Program-made: the position numbers and the translations under genes
Notes under the pieces: generated by a model
What the model was told of the DNA's origin: nothing
Seen by the model: the letters and a program-made list of their open reading frames with translations, nothing else
The model's database searches: none
NCBI GenBank assembly: GCA_026874595.1
Contig: CM049310.1
Span: forward strand, 81,204,556-81,268,555
Source: Sipunculus nudus
Lineage: Eukaryota; Annelida; Sipuncula; Golfingiida; Sipunculidae
DNA length: 64,000 nucleotides
Direction of reading: 5' to 3'
Part shown: piece by piece, positions 25,401-40,400 of the stretch
Layout of the letters: the number at the start of each line of letters is the position of its first letter
Position numbering within the stretch: position 1 is the first letter of the stretch

Positions 25401-28400
25401 TATGGCCAAGATATAGCAAACACCAAAGTAAGAGTTTGACAAACAATAAAATTGAATTTACATGACAGATGATTTCATAAAGACAATAGGCTTAACATAA
25501 CAACAAACTGATCATGTCAACAGACAATAAGCTTGACAGGCAGGCTTATATCCAATCAATCAACTGCATTTTGATTCAAGGTTTCCTATTTGCAGCACTT
25601 TGTTAGCTTGTGCTGTGCAGAACCATTGCAATCTCTATTGTTATTTATTTATAGGCAGGCTGGGGGGGGGGGGGGGGAGGGGGTGACTCGTAGCCTCCAA
25701 ACGGTTGCCAACTGTCTCTTTTGACGTTGCATTTACTCACTTTTGCTGAAGATAACAGGATGGATTGATGCACTTCTCAGTGAACCCACAGGTCACCAGG
25801 CTAACTTCTGGGACGTGGTGTAATAGTTTCCTAGACAGAAACATGATGGCACTAATGGTGAGGTAAACTGGTAATGGTGTGGCAGGAACTCTGATGTCAT
25901 GTCTACCAGGAGTAATAATTTTCAACAGTGCTTAAAATTATTAAGAGTAAAAATCATAATGGTGTGGTGACAAAGGGGTGGCATAACCTGGCCATGGACA
26001 CTCAACATGGTGTGGCAGGGAGGGCGGAAAATCACTATATCCCCAAATCCTTCATATAAGTTAGGGATAACAAGTGGCCCATGGGCCAAGACACTCTGCT
26101 GAATTTGACAAAGTAGTGATGCATGTATTCATTATTAATGTTATGATCTGGTGAAAAAAATTGTTAAGGAACCTTCAACAACATTTAGAATGACTTGCAG
26201 AGTGCTCAAAATCACACTTTTTGTCCATAGGTCTTAGAAAAGTGACCATATTTAGGGTTTCCAAGAAGATTTTACCAGGAAGTCCCTAGATGCTAAGTTT
26301 GTATGTCCAATTGCTACACTTTATCCCCATCTACTTATAGGGTGCTAAATGTTCACAGAAAATAGGTCACAGTGACCTTATTTAGAGTTTCCAAGAGATT
26401 TTACAGGGGCCTTCCATACCCAACTGTAACAAATTGTGCAAATCTGACATATCATTGCTCAAATCATGTTCTTTCACATATCTTGCAGAATCACAGTGAC
26501 CTTACTTCGGTAGTCTCAGGAGACATAACAATAACCTCTATTTACTTTAAGTATGATGTTGCTGGAACAGCCAAAGACTTCCCTGGATATTACATTAGAA
26601 GAATCTAATGTTCATTTCAGGTTTTCATGGAGGTTTGCCTAGAATTTCACTGGATTTTGCTTTAGAATATTCTAGGTCAAATGGATAATCTGACGTTCAG
26701 GTGTTTCAAAGGATGTTTTTTTTCTATAGCTCACAGAATATAGGTAACAGTAATCTAATTTCATGTTTCCAAAGACATTTGCCCGGGACCTCTCTGAATG
26801 TTATATTAGAAGATTCTAGGCCTGATGGATACAGTTTGTGCCCAATTTGACTGTCTGGGTGCTAACAAATACAATTTTTGTCCTGTCTGTTTGCCCAAAA
26901 TAATTTTTCCAGCCCGTGACTTGTGGAATATAGGTCACCATTACCTAATCTCAGGTTTGCCTTGGACCTCCCTGGATGTACAGTTAAAAAGTTTCTAGGT
27001 CTAACGGTTACGATTTGTGAACTGTTTGATGGCTGAACGTCTGGCCGCCCGACGAAAAAGTGATTGTTATAGCTCAGTCAGCTGAGTTAAAAACAGGTAG
27101 ACATGGGGCAGTTGAACGGAGAGTCGCAACTCTCACCTCAAAGTTGGGAATCCTGTGATGCACTGGGCGCGGGAACTTGACCAGATCGTTCTTCTCCATG
27201 TGGTCCCAGATCTTTTGGCGAATTGACCATTTTGTCACTTCTGAAATTGATAAAAGAGCCATTACAAATAGCTATTCACAGAGCTATTCAGCAGAATTTA
27301 TGTGATTTCTGGCTTACTCTGCCTACATATCAGTAAACTGTAGGTAATTCCTTATGAAAAGTTCTAATAACATCTATGTGAGATGTATGACCTTGTTAAT
27401 CTATAAACTGTTAGTATACCCTGTACATGTGCCAATGTTGACAAATCATGAAAACCATTTGACCAAAGCAGGTTGGTAGCATATGTGCAGATAATGAAAG
27501 GTCTCTAGCTGCAAAATGTGCTGTCCAAAACTCTGGTTGATCAGACTTGCCACCAGATGTCCTTGATGAACGCGATTTAAATATTTTGCAGGTCCCCAGG
27601 ATGTTATTAACGTTTAGATACAAACCTAATGCAGAGCCTATGAGCATTGGAATCAGTATTTTCTGGCACATTTTTAAAAAAGGTTCAAGGGACTATCTTA
27701 AGTTAAAAGATGTCAGATATCAGAATAGGCCCCTTAAATCATACCCAAGGTAGCTCTATATGATAGTGATAAATGATGTCTCAATTCTACTGTCTGTGTA
27801 TATATAATACACACATGACCCAGGATAAACTCCATCCAGCCAAATCATTGTTCCAATACTAGTACAAAGTCTGATACACGGATACACTCTGGTCTTCATG
27901 CTGCTTATTTCCAAAAGGACTAAGTCCAATCTGAGACTGCCCTAGGACAAACTCTGACCAGACTAAATAAATAGATAAATATTTCTATGAGAAATAGATA
28001 AACAGATAAATATTTCTATGGGAAACTTCTAAACGCTGTATATTCTTGTGTTAATGTGAGAACCTTATGAGAGCTATGCATTCTTTTGTACAAATGTAGG
28101 AACCATGAGAAAACCTTCTGAGAGCTTTGATTTGTTGTAGGAATGTGAGAACATTGTGAGAGCTGTATTGTTGTGGGAATGTGAGAACCTTGTGAGAGCC
28201 CTTTGTTTCATTGTAATGTCTCTGTGTTGTTGTAGAAATGTGAGAACCTTGTGAGAGCTGTTTTGTTGTAGGAATGTGAAAACCTTGTGAGAGCTGTGTT
28301 GTTGCTGACTGCTGTGACTGCTGAGATGCAAGGCAGGTGACAGTCATGGTTAGGCAAATCTGTAGCAAATCCAAAACTCTGTTCTAGCAGAAATTTTTTG

Positions 28401-31400
28401 ATGTTTCAGGACAACTAGTAGAACAAACCTTACTAGGAACAATGGAGCTCTAACACCTGACAGCCCCTGAGAGAAACCCCCAGCAAATCCCACCACAAAC
28501 CTCCCACAAAGCAACCACTTGGAACAATGGAAACACAGCCCCACCCTTCAAAGGCAGAAATCACTTTGCACTAAAACAACCTGACACCTGTTTGAAAGCA
28601 AATGCCAGAGCTTACACTGAGGTTTTGAAGCAGATTTTGTTTCAGGAATGTTCTAAAGGCCCAAATGATCAAAATCATTAGTTTGACTTGTAAACATTGA
28701 TGTCATTACACTGAATAATGTTCACCACTGTTTTTATTCTCTTTCAGTTTTTTTAATTTGGTTTAAACACCCTAGAACTGATGAGTGAAAAGTGATGATT
28801 GCTGAGTATTCATTTAAAAATGTTCATAAACCTTTAAAATTGATTAAGTTCCTATTCTTTTTATTTTATTAATAAACATTTGGATTTGGTATTATCAATG
28901 ACCTCACATAACTAATAAGTGAACAGGAATGATTGCTGAGAGCTAAAAAAAACATAAATCTTTTAAACCAATTAAGTTTAAATTCTTATTTATATTATTA
29001 AACATTTGGATTTGGTTTTGACAGGGAAAGATGTGAGACAGAGCTCAATATTAACAAATGACTGCTTTGCAAAAGCAAGTAAAATTTCCATAAAAGATAC
29101 TTTTTACTCAATTGGGGGAAAAGATTCCAGCATTAATCATTAACTTTAAATTTCAATAAATTGGCAAAAATATCTCCACATCAAATTACTTGTACCTTGT
29201 CCATCGAATAAAGATGAATATTTAAAAAATTAACATTTAAACAGGTTTATTGTCTAAAATGCTTTAGAACACACTGTGTTCATGGCAGTAGCCACTGATT
29301 TTGTTAGTCAAGTAAAACAATGTAGGGTTAATAAAAGCCAGATATAATTTGCCCAGCAGGCAAGTATTTTCAAAATTTAATGTAACCTTCTGTGAGAGGG
29401 AATCAAGGTGACAGCAATAGTTCTTTATTTAAAGGGACATATTCTGATATGACCTACTATCTAAAGATTAACTAAAGATAATAATAACAACATGAACCAT
29501 TCATATAAATAAGTCAGAAAATACCAATCCAACAGTACACAGGCTGTTTGTTGCTCAAAACACATTCAATTAGGACACCTGATGGCAAGTCAAACATACA
29601 AGAGTTTACAAAACTGTACTTTGCAAATAGTGACCTTTCATGTTTCTGCATAAATGCAACCAATCGTCTTCAGTAACATGTTTTTCCTTTTTTTTGCATG
29701 GGTGCATGTACTGTGTTTTCTAACAGCTTGTAGTCTTGTAGATGAACAAATTACTACATACCTCACAGAGGCATAATAAGAACCTTTCTCACCCAGAATT
29801 ATCTGCAGTTCATTAATATGCCCAAGCAGAGTAAGCCAGAAAACACATGTATTCTACAGATAAGGTAGGTGTATAGCTGGCTTTAATGAACTGTTCATCA
29901 CAAACAAGGGCAAATCTCCAAAATGGTGTGCAGACATTAAGTAACAGCTGGGTAGATATATGACCATCTGTGTTGCTCTGAAACAAAAATCATCGAACAA
30001 CAGGCAGTAATCAATACAAGTCATGCAGCATGTCAAGATAACCCACAATCAATGCTACACATGTTGTACTAGTGAGTATATAAGATTGATTACCTTACCT
30101 GGCTGCTAACAATAAAACAGCACTAATTCTGTCACTGACTGGGGTTCCATAACTGTCAATGATCTGGGCATGTTTTACACAGTTTCAGATTTTCTTTAAT
30201 AGATTACAAACTACTGATCTGGGGCCCCCTGATAATTATGTATACATATTCTAAAAGCTAAGAATATGCTCTACATGTTGGTGTATGGAAAGTTAAGGTT
30301 CTCTGATACTGGGACCTTGGTGAGTGTCATCCAAACTGCAGGAACCCTCAAAAGGCGCACTCATTTGTGAATGAAACATGACAGTGGGGCACAATCTCCC
30401 CATTGAGTACGCAGATTGCCCACCCTGGATTGGGGCCTACAGTGTAAAACCTCACTGCCTCGGCAGAGATTCAAACTACAAGCTTTGAACCCTGTGGTCT
30501 ACCCTTAGACCATAGGAAGCTGGTTGCCTGGAGCTTAAGTTGTTTCATTTTGCAACTACAACACCTATGCTGGAACATGGGTCTACTCATGAGGGGTGCC
30601 AGGTGGATGTGTTGTCAGTGTTTCTTATGTGGTCCTTGCTGGGCTGGCTGGTGACAAGTTCCAGTTTTGCTGGTTATGGGAGCAAGGCTAAATGTCATAA
30701 TAGGTCAATGAAACAGGAACAAAGTGGTGAAATTGTGATACAACCTATTACTTAATAAGAGCACCCAGACCCAATTCATAAATAAGAGATGGTTCCTCTA
30801 ACTCTCTGGGTTATCACTGAACCACTATTACCAGAGTGTCCAGTGCAGTCCCCCATACAGTCTTCACACTATGTAAACTACAGCAACAGTTTGACAGCAA
30901 CAGCTGTCTGCAGCACTACACCAGGAGACAGCTGCTGAGCCTCTGTAAATATTGACACAGAACTGACAGTCTGTCAATTAGATCTTTCAATCACAGTCAT
31001 GTGCAAGATCAGGTCACCACTCCAATATAGCAGAGCATCAGCAAATATTAATCAAACCAAACACACAGTTAAAATTATGTAATTTAGCTTGTGTGCTTGA
31101 GTGTAACACAAAATTGATTTTTTGGCAAATCATCTCATTCAGAAATGTGAATATACAGGACCAGAGTGTTCATCTGTTACCCCAGTAAATGATTATACAG
31201 AAACATGAATAATAATTTCTTAAAGAAAACCATATTTTTGTTGTATTTTATAATTTGAAGATTTAGGCATGGTCCAGAAAGTGATATTCTGCTCTAAACT
31301 TTGCCAGTAAGCATCCCCTTGCCACTTAACTTTTGTCCTTGTGGGAATTTTCATGTCACATTCTCTTGCCAGTATCAACCATGACACGTCTTTTTCTCCA

Positions 31401-34400
31401 AGTTTCTTAACTATTGGGGTCTACCATTTTGTACACACCATAAGTGGATCTCATAAGTTGCATGTTGAAATTATGGGTATACAGCAAGTCTTTACAAATT
31501 TAAAGATTTATCTTTACAAATGTAAAGATTTGATTGGAAAAAATTATGTAAAAAAAAGACCATGAGGCAAGGGTTGAAACTAGCAGAAACCAAACAGCTA
31601 TAATCAAGCAGAATCACTGTGTAAGGTACGGCTTTAAATGGCTGCCAATGTGTGATACCGGATTTCTAAGTATTAACCTCTTTTCAAAGGTGGAGGTGTG
31701 GGCTTTATGAGTACTGTCTAGTATATGATAAATAAGTTTGTCTGAACTGATGTCTCTACCAATCAGCTTCTCCCTTGTGGATTAGCTGATGATATAAGTT
31801 TGGGTTGTAAATAAAGGCTTTACTCCATTCTAATAAACAGGCATTTCATGTTCTTTCAAATAAATAAAGATGATTTGTAGGGACAAGACCACTATAAATA
31901 TGAAAAATATGGGTTAACAATTATAATTTTGACTATGCTTCAAGGGATTTTCATAAATTTGTGGAGTTATCTTAAAGCTCCACTGTTGAGTCATACATTT
32001 TGACAATCATATGCTATAATGGTTAACCCAATATCTATAACACAAGCAATTGTGATAAAAGTCAACAATACCACTGACAGTAACCAAACTTAACTAAACT
32101 AGTATGAACTTTGGACAACTAGAAAATGTGGCATGTATCAGATTTGCTGTCAATGAGGAAACCAATGTCACAAAAATCTGTCATAATACCATCCCTCAAA
32201 AACAAGTGAAAAGAAAGAATGAACACAAACAAGGAAATATTTGGGCAACTATGTGTGTCAAAACATTTTGCAACTGTCTAACTTATAAAGAAATGGTCAT
32301 GTAATTGCAAGTACCATGCTGTTACTATATTGTGCACAAAAGTACCATATTCCATAGCTATAGCTCAGATGAATGGTAAGTTAGCTAAGCTGAAAAGCAC
32401 AAAATAAGGGATAGATGTAAAGGTATGAACACATAGATATTGGGTACTTTATTTAAAAAGAAAGGTTGGAGCATATTACCAAAATACATGGAATGGGTAA
32501 GCAGGGTTCGAAACTTTCTGAACCTGTATGCCTCTGGCCAGTAATTTTTTTCATTGGCTGGAACAAGTATTTTGAAAAGAAAGAGACACAGTACCCCTGA
32601 AGGTCCTGAGTAGCCCACTCATAAGTTATAACAGAGCATTCTTAATCCAGATATTCACATGTATATGATTTTCTTGCATATTTTTATATAAAAGACTCAT
32701 GGGGCTTTTTTAGGCAACATAGGTCAGACATTAGAATAGTCCCCTTTAAAGTCTCCCATGATCCTATGACCTGACACCAATGAAATGTGTCTCTTTTAAA
32801 AATTTAAACATACTGAATGAATTATTATCATTATTCTTTCATTTTTATAAACAGCATAACACCACTGGGTTCTCATACAAAATTTTAAAGCCTTTTAACT
32901 TTTAAAATGGTTGACCCCCCCCCCCCCCCCCCCCCCCGCCAACAGCAGTGGAAATGGACTCAGCAGAGTATCTGACATTTGCATATAAACATCTTTTTAG
33001 CTGAACCACTTTCAATTTTTTCTATTCAATGTGTGCCACACAAAACACAGAAAGGGCCTTCACATATCCTGGGGACTTGTAAATTGTGAAACTGTTAGCC
33101 CTAGGATCTGTAACTCTCCTGACAAATTCAAACCCTGGTAAAACAACTGCTGAAAAAAGAAACCTTTGAACATACAATACGAACCAATATCAGAATTCAT
33201 ACTAGAATCAACACGGCCAAAGTTGAAGGTACATGTAAGTCCAATGTTTAACACTCTAAACAAAAGGCTTGGGTGAAGCACATTACTTGATACTTGTATC
33301 AAAGTACAAGGTTTGAAGTGTTTGCTTTGTACTTGTAAAATGACCAAAAATGTACTTTAAAACAAGGGACCCATGGGCCACTGTGCTAAGCTGAAGTTGA
33401 CCTTGATGGTAAAAATCTAAAATAATCTCAAATGGAGATGTCTAAGGGGAAAAGGTAACAAAGGCCATGGCTGGTTGACATGATTGGTTTGTATTGATGA
33501 GTAAGAAATTGTTGCAAATAATATTTTGTGACCAAATCATGCATTTCCTAATCATTAAGTTGAAGCATTGTGAACATATGATGTACATTATAACCACGAT
33601 CATAGGCTGACAGTTCAGTAGTTTACACATTTGTTTGATTGGATCATTTTTTATAATATATATTATAAAATATATGTATTTCTTTATTTTATAAAATGTA
33701 TACAGTTGAAATATAACTAATTATTCCAGTCTACAGGTGCAAGAACTAAGTGGTGGTGTGGTGTTGGGGGGGGGGGGGGGGGTTACACCATCTCTGTATT
33801 ATTATAGTGTATAAACATAGGATTTTCACTTAATTCAACAAAGCTTACAGGATAAAAAAGTTCACTCTCAATTACTTAATATTTCAACAAAAGAGAGAAA
33901 AAAAAATCGTAAAAAAATAAAAAAATACAGGTGGTACCACCAATCTGCATAAACTGATGAAACACTCCATGATTAATATCCATGCAAAGGAATCATGGTG
34001 ATCAATGCATTAGTCGTTTATTATAATAGTGTATAAACATAGGATTTTCACTTAATCCAACAAAGCTTACAGGATAAAATAAGTGACCTGTGGGTCATGA
34101 CGCTCAGCTGACTGACATGTTGATAATATGTCCTTGCACAGACAACCAGTTAAGAGGGGTGGCATTATTGTTCATGCATATTAGCTTAAGTTCATTAAGA
34201 CCCATAAGTACAACAAATCTGATGACAATCCAACCAGCCTTTCATGAGGAATCTGGCAATTTGTGTGTATTTTGCATTATTTCTGGGATGCTCAAACATA
34301 CCCCAAAACTCTGAGAATATAGGTCACTGTGACCCAACTTCAGGTTTCTGAGGAGAACTTTTGAGGAACTCTCAGGATGTCAAGTTAGAAGATTCTTGGC

Positions 34401-37400
34401 CCCATGGTTATGATTTGTGCCCTACTTTGGTATCAAATTTTTCAATATTCTGGGGGGTACTTTGGAGCCCCACAGCTGGAAGAATATAGGTACAGAGACC
34501 TTATTCCAGGTATCCAAGGAGACTTTTCATGGACCTCTCTGGATGTAAAGTAAGAAGATTCCAGGTCCATCTGTTACAATTTGTGCCCTATTAACAGATG
34601 ACGGCATCTTTTGAGGTCTCAAAAAATAGAGAAAAAAAATCGTAAAAAAATTGAAAAATACAGGTGGCCCCACCAGTCTGCAGAAACTGATAAAACACTC
34701 CATGATCAATATCCATGCAAAGAATCATGGTGATCAATGCATTAGTTGTTTAGATATTTTAGCTTTTGTATCAAATTTTTCATTATTCGGGGGGGGGGGG
34801 GGGGGGGGGGTACTTCGGAGCCCAATAGCTTGAAGAAAATGGGTATCAGAGACCTAATTCTATATGGCATCCACTTGTGATCAATAAACACACCAGGTTT
34901 TGGGACACCAGATGTAATTACAGCTGAGAAAGTGACATGATTGTTGTCATTTTGTAGTAAAAAAAAAAAAAAAATATTCGTTTAAATAACAAAAAATACA
35001 GGTGGCACCACTTTTTGGGAACTGACAAAACTAGTCATGGTCAATATTCAAGGCAAGATTCATGACAATCAATGCATTAATTATCAAGATATTGGAGGTT
35101 TTGTATAACATTTTTGATTATTCTGGGGGGTAATTTCAAGCCCCATAGCTTGGAGGATATAGGTCGCAGTGACCTAATTTCAGGTTTCCAAGGAGATTTT
35201 TTATTGACCTCCTAGGATATTCACTTAGAAATTTCTAGGTCCAGCAGTTACTATTTGTACCCTGCTAACGAATGGCCAGAAGCCTGGACGGACAAAGTGC
35301 CATTCCTATACCTCAGTTGACTTACAGTCAGCTGAGCTAATAATGCTCATAGTACTGTCAAGTGACACTTATGGGGGTAATAAAAGGCGTAAAAACAAGT
35401 AAAAGGATATAGACGGCTCCACCAAGCTCCGGTATATCACAAGGCCATACAAGATCTTCGGTCACCTTGATTTTTGGACCAGTCCATGCAAGCTTTCTTG
35501 AGATATTTAAGAATTTGTGTTATTTTCAGCAAAAATGGACTTATTCAAGGTCAAGGTCACTCTCTTAGCAAAGGTCATGACCCCATTTTAAATAGGCTTT
35601 GTCCTCTTACCTATATCTAAACAAATTTCAAGTTTGAAAAAGATCAGTGAAATATTTTTTGAGTTATCCCGCTCTAAAGATCTTTCTGCGGCGGCAGTGG
35701 CAGTGGGACTGTCGTGAAACCATAGTATTCTGACTTTGTCTGGCAATACAATTATTGAGAAACAATTGTTTCTGTATGATTTTTAATTCATTAAAGCCAA
35801 CTGTACTGTACTTTCACAAATGATGGTCATATTTATTAAGAAATCTTTGACATAATGCTTTGCAAGATTACATTCATATACTGTGGTTGGCTTAATATTT
35901 GTGGTGGTTTAAAATTCGCTATATTTGCGGTATGGGCAAAACCGTGAAATTAAAACCACGCAGATTTAAACCCTTGCTGTCATGGGAAAATCCGAACTTG
36001 ATATGATCAAGGAAATGTGTAGGGCCCTATTATATTGATATGTAATGGCCAAGCTATGAAATCAGTGCCCCTTTTAAGCAGCATCACCAGGTCCCGGCAG
36101 TGACGGTCATTGTAATTAAAGCAAAACATAAGCATCAATTTGTACTCATTCCAAGAAAAAATACCCTCAACATAGGGAGCTTGTTTAAACAGACGGGGCC
36201 AGTTTTCCTGTGATGACTGACACTGTTTCTTGACAAAAGCATTATTATTTATCACACCTGCACTGACAGGTGAACTGTTGGGAGGGCCTTCTGGTAATTA
36301 CCTCTGACCCGAGCCAGGAAACCCCTGTTAATTAGCTAACCAAAAACAGTCATGGGCCGTGAGCATGGTTAATGAGGCGATAAGCAGATACTAATAACTT
36401 TGTGTAATAGAGAATTGATAACTATTTTGTCGTTTATATCAAATTATTACTATATGCCCCATCACAAAAATTAAACCCCGTGAAATTATGAAAAATTGCC
36501 TGATCGCAAAATTTGAGCTCCGTAAATTCAAAGCCAACCACAGTATGTCCCACTGCATTTGCATTCACTTTAACAGTCTTTGAGATAATATGTTCAAAAG
36601 GAATTTAAAGATTGGTACCTGGTGGCCATATTAGATTTCTGACAGATCTCAAATCAGACAACATTCTCCAAAAGGGACCAAACATTACAAAAAACAAGGG
36701 ACCCATGGGTCACGGCACTCACTGTTATATATGAAAAAAAATATGATTTGGGAAAGAGGCACATGCTTGTTTTGTGTGGTAATAAATATAAGCTTTATTA
36801 TGAGTTGTTGGTGTTTAGCTTATGTATGATTTTGATAGTATCTTTGAAGACAGGGAAGAGGATTGATTTCATTTATTTTATTAACAAATGGAGTGCTATT
36901 GTCACACAGATTTTGACTTGGCCATATAACTTATAAGCAGCACATATAATAAAAGAGTAACTATTTATTAAAATTTTATAACAAATATTGTGCAAATATA
37001 ATTTTTATTAACAAAAATAATAAGAAAATTATATGATTTTTTAAATAAAATATAACTGAAATGATTATTGAAATAATATTATAGAATATATTCATGAATG
37101 CATTCATGAATACATTTTGAAAGTATCTGCACTGGTATTGAAATACTTTCATTTTTACCTGAATTCCCATTCTTATGCAATAAAATTTTTTAATGCAGTA
37201 CATATTCCTATTCAAATACATTTGCAAAGCATTCGCACCATGTCTAGTATTTATACAGTTTTAGCCAAACAAAGATGTTGAGAATCCAGAATATACAAAA
37301 TTCACAAATTTAAATAATGATCATAAGTACCTGGTTTTATGGCTTTTATTTATATTAAAAAAAAATAAATGTAATATATTCACTTTGGACTACTTTCACA

Positions 37401-40400
37401 TCAATCTACACACTAGACACAGTAGGAATCTAGATTAATATTATCAACTGCATCTTTGTCTATCATTTATTTCCTTCATATGATCCCTAATGATTATCAA
37501 TGAATATTATGATTTTTTTTTTATCATGAAAATTTTACTGAAAAATACCATAGGTGACTGCATGGTATTATTTGGAATAACATTGATATTGACATTCTAT
37601 CCATCCATACAAGATTCTTACATCATCAGTAACGACAAGTTAATTTTCTGTTACTCATCAACTAACAAATTCCTTTTCTATTAATTTTTTCTTTAATTTG
37701 TTATAAAAAACCAATACAAAATTATTAATTTATTGTTTATTGTTATGTTGTTTTTCAAAACAACTACTAGATGAGTTGGGTTGGACACCTGGATCAACTT
37801 GCCGATGACGAAAAAACTTGTAAACTTGCATAACTGGGAAACTGGTTAAACGGTCCAAATGACCGAAATCGCAAGTAAAAGGGCTTTGCATCTCAAAGTA
37901 AGGTCTTTTGCAAGGATCGAGTTCGGTTCTCGAATGGCATGGCTTGGTCTCCGCTGCTGGGATCAGTGGAGGGAATGAGAGTTGCTTCGGGCTTTGTGGC
38001 TGTGGATGCTTTCTAACAAGGACTTCAACCCAGGAGAGAAGATGGCGCCCTCTACGGCTCCTTGCTTGGCTGGGCGTGGCACTGCGACTGTTGGCTCAGA
38101 GAACATGCTTAAGGAGCGCACAGGGCTGAGGTCATGACCGCAGCAACCTGTAGCTGCTCGATGAGCGTATACTTCTTTTGGCTTGACCTGGATCAACTGT
38201 GGCTGGGCATTAGCTGCCTGGCTGCCCCAGTGTATGCTTCGCTCGAGCATGCGTAATCTGATGAAAGGTCAACAAGGTCAACATACAGGTGACTGAAGAG
38301 GGGCTGGATTAAGCCTGGGTCTGACATGGTCTCATAAAAACATTAATAAAAGCTACAATATTTGACCAATTTCTTTCAGCTTTCTAAACTACAAAGATGA
38401 AATCCTTATGTGTGCATGATATGAAAATTATATCAACAGTGCTCTCAGGAAACAAACGTGCCATGGTCAAAGTTGGGCAAAATTTAAGGTACTAATTTTA
38501 TATTTATACTAATAACTTATAAAATTTGAAAAATTTTTGGTATTCAATTGAATCTTGATTAAAAATGTTACATCCCTGACAAAAAATCTCTGGCTTCAGC
38601 AATCCTCTTGTTAAGGGAGTAAATATATTTCTTGATTTTTTAAAAAGTGCATTATGTTTTAGCCCATAACTTAGAACAATTACACAATACTGACATCATT
38701 TCTGGCATGTGCATAGTGAATGTATAGAAAAATATGTATATTACATATGATCAAAGTCAGATCAGTGGTTTTGATATTAGGCAGTCTTACAGTGTAACAA
38801 TGGGTTTTTAATGGAAAAATGAAGTTTTTCATTAATATTTCGAAGGAATTAAGTCCTAGTGATCAAATTCTTGGCATGGTAGGGGATTTTGGAGACATCT
38901 AACTGTATGCTAGATTTAAGGAACTTAAAGCTGAAGCTGGGGAGATGAGCTCTAGCAAACTGCATAACACTATCTTGATGTAAACTTGATGTGACATGGT
39001 GCTTGAAAACTTGAATAAAATCTACAGTTTTTGATCAACTGGTTTCGAATTTTTGGTGTTAACAGACAAAATGCTAACAAAAACATGCTGTGAAAATTAA
39101 ATCCACAGTACTTACAAGAAAAAACGTGCCATGGTCAAACTTGGGCAAAATTTAAGGTACCAATTTTATATTTTTGCAAATATTTAAAAAATTTTAACAG
39201 ATTTTAATCTAATTTTTGGTATACAATTAAATTTTGATCAATTAAAGTTGTTTTACTGAAAAAAAGTCCCTACCTTTAACACTTTTGGTCTTAAGTGACC
39301 AAATATCTTTCTTGATTTTTTTACAAAGTCCATTATGTTTGGGCCCATAACTTTTTTAAATTAAATAATACTGACTTAATTTCTGGCATGTACATAGGAA
39401 CTATATAGAGGAATAATTATGGTAAATATGAAGAAAACCAGATGAGTGGTTTTGATATTAGGCAGTCCTGAAGTGTAAAAATAGATTTCTAATAAAAAAT
39501 TGAGGTTTTTCTTTAATATCTCGAAGGAACGAAGTCTTACTGACCAAATTTTCGGCATGGTAGGAGATTTTGGGGACATCTAACTGTATGGCAAATATCA
39601 GATTCGTATGTCCAATGGTGTCGAAACGTGCCAGTCTAACGGACGGACATCCGGACATCCGGACAGACAGACGGACGGACGCAAACAATGGACCACGGCT
39701 ATAGCTCAGATGACTTATAGTCAGCTGAGCTAATTACAGAAACTACACTGACAAAGGATTTCTAAGGTGACTACCTGGCATACACAATGGGTTTCTGACA
39801 AGTATGACATTTGATATCACACATGCATTAATAGGAGACCAAACTTGTGCCAGTTACTCCACAAAATGTTACAGTAATGAACATCCAAAACAATTCAAAA
39901 GGCATGATCGTGGCTGAAGAGCTCTCATATCAGATTTATGGACATACAAATTTATGGAAAAGTGCAAGTCCAATATTGTTTAATTATCACCTTTCTTTTC
40001 AGGGGGTCAGCAGGGTAGGTAAACTGCAAAACCTGAAAGAAAAGAAATGCAGAAAGCATCACTAAGAGTCTTGTAATCAAATAAAGCCAACCTTAATCCA
40101 GGTACAGACCCACATATTATCAGAACAAACACTTGCTGGTATATCTGATGATTTATATGATAATATTAAGATATCTAGGAAAGTTTCCTAAGGAAACTAA
40201 GCTTATATCTATGATTCCATGAAATAAACTGCAAAATGTTCCCATCATCTTATAAATCAGCAGTTTAACCTTGATACTATACTCTCACAGTCTTCATCCC
40301 TGGCAGAAGAATTCCAGCAACAGAGTGTTTTTGTTATGCAATAATGATCTTCTTATCACTTAATGGGCTGATATAAAAAGGAGTCATATATCACAAGTGT

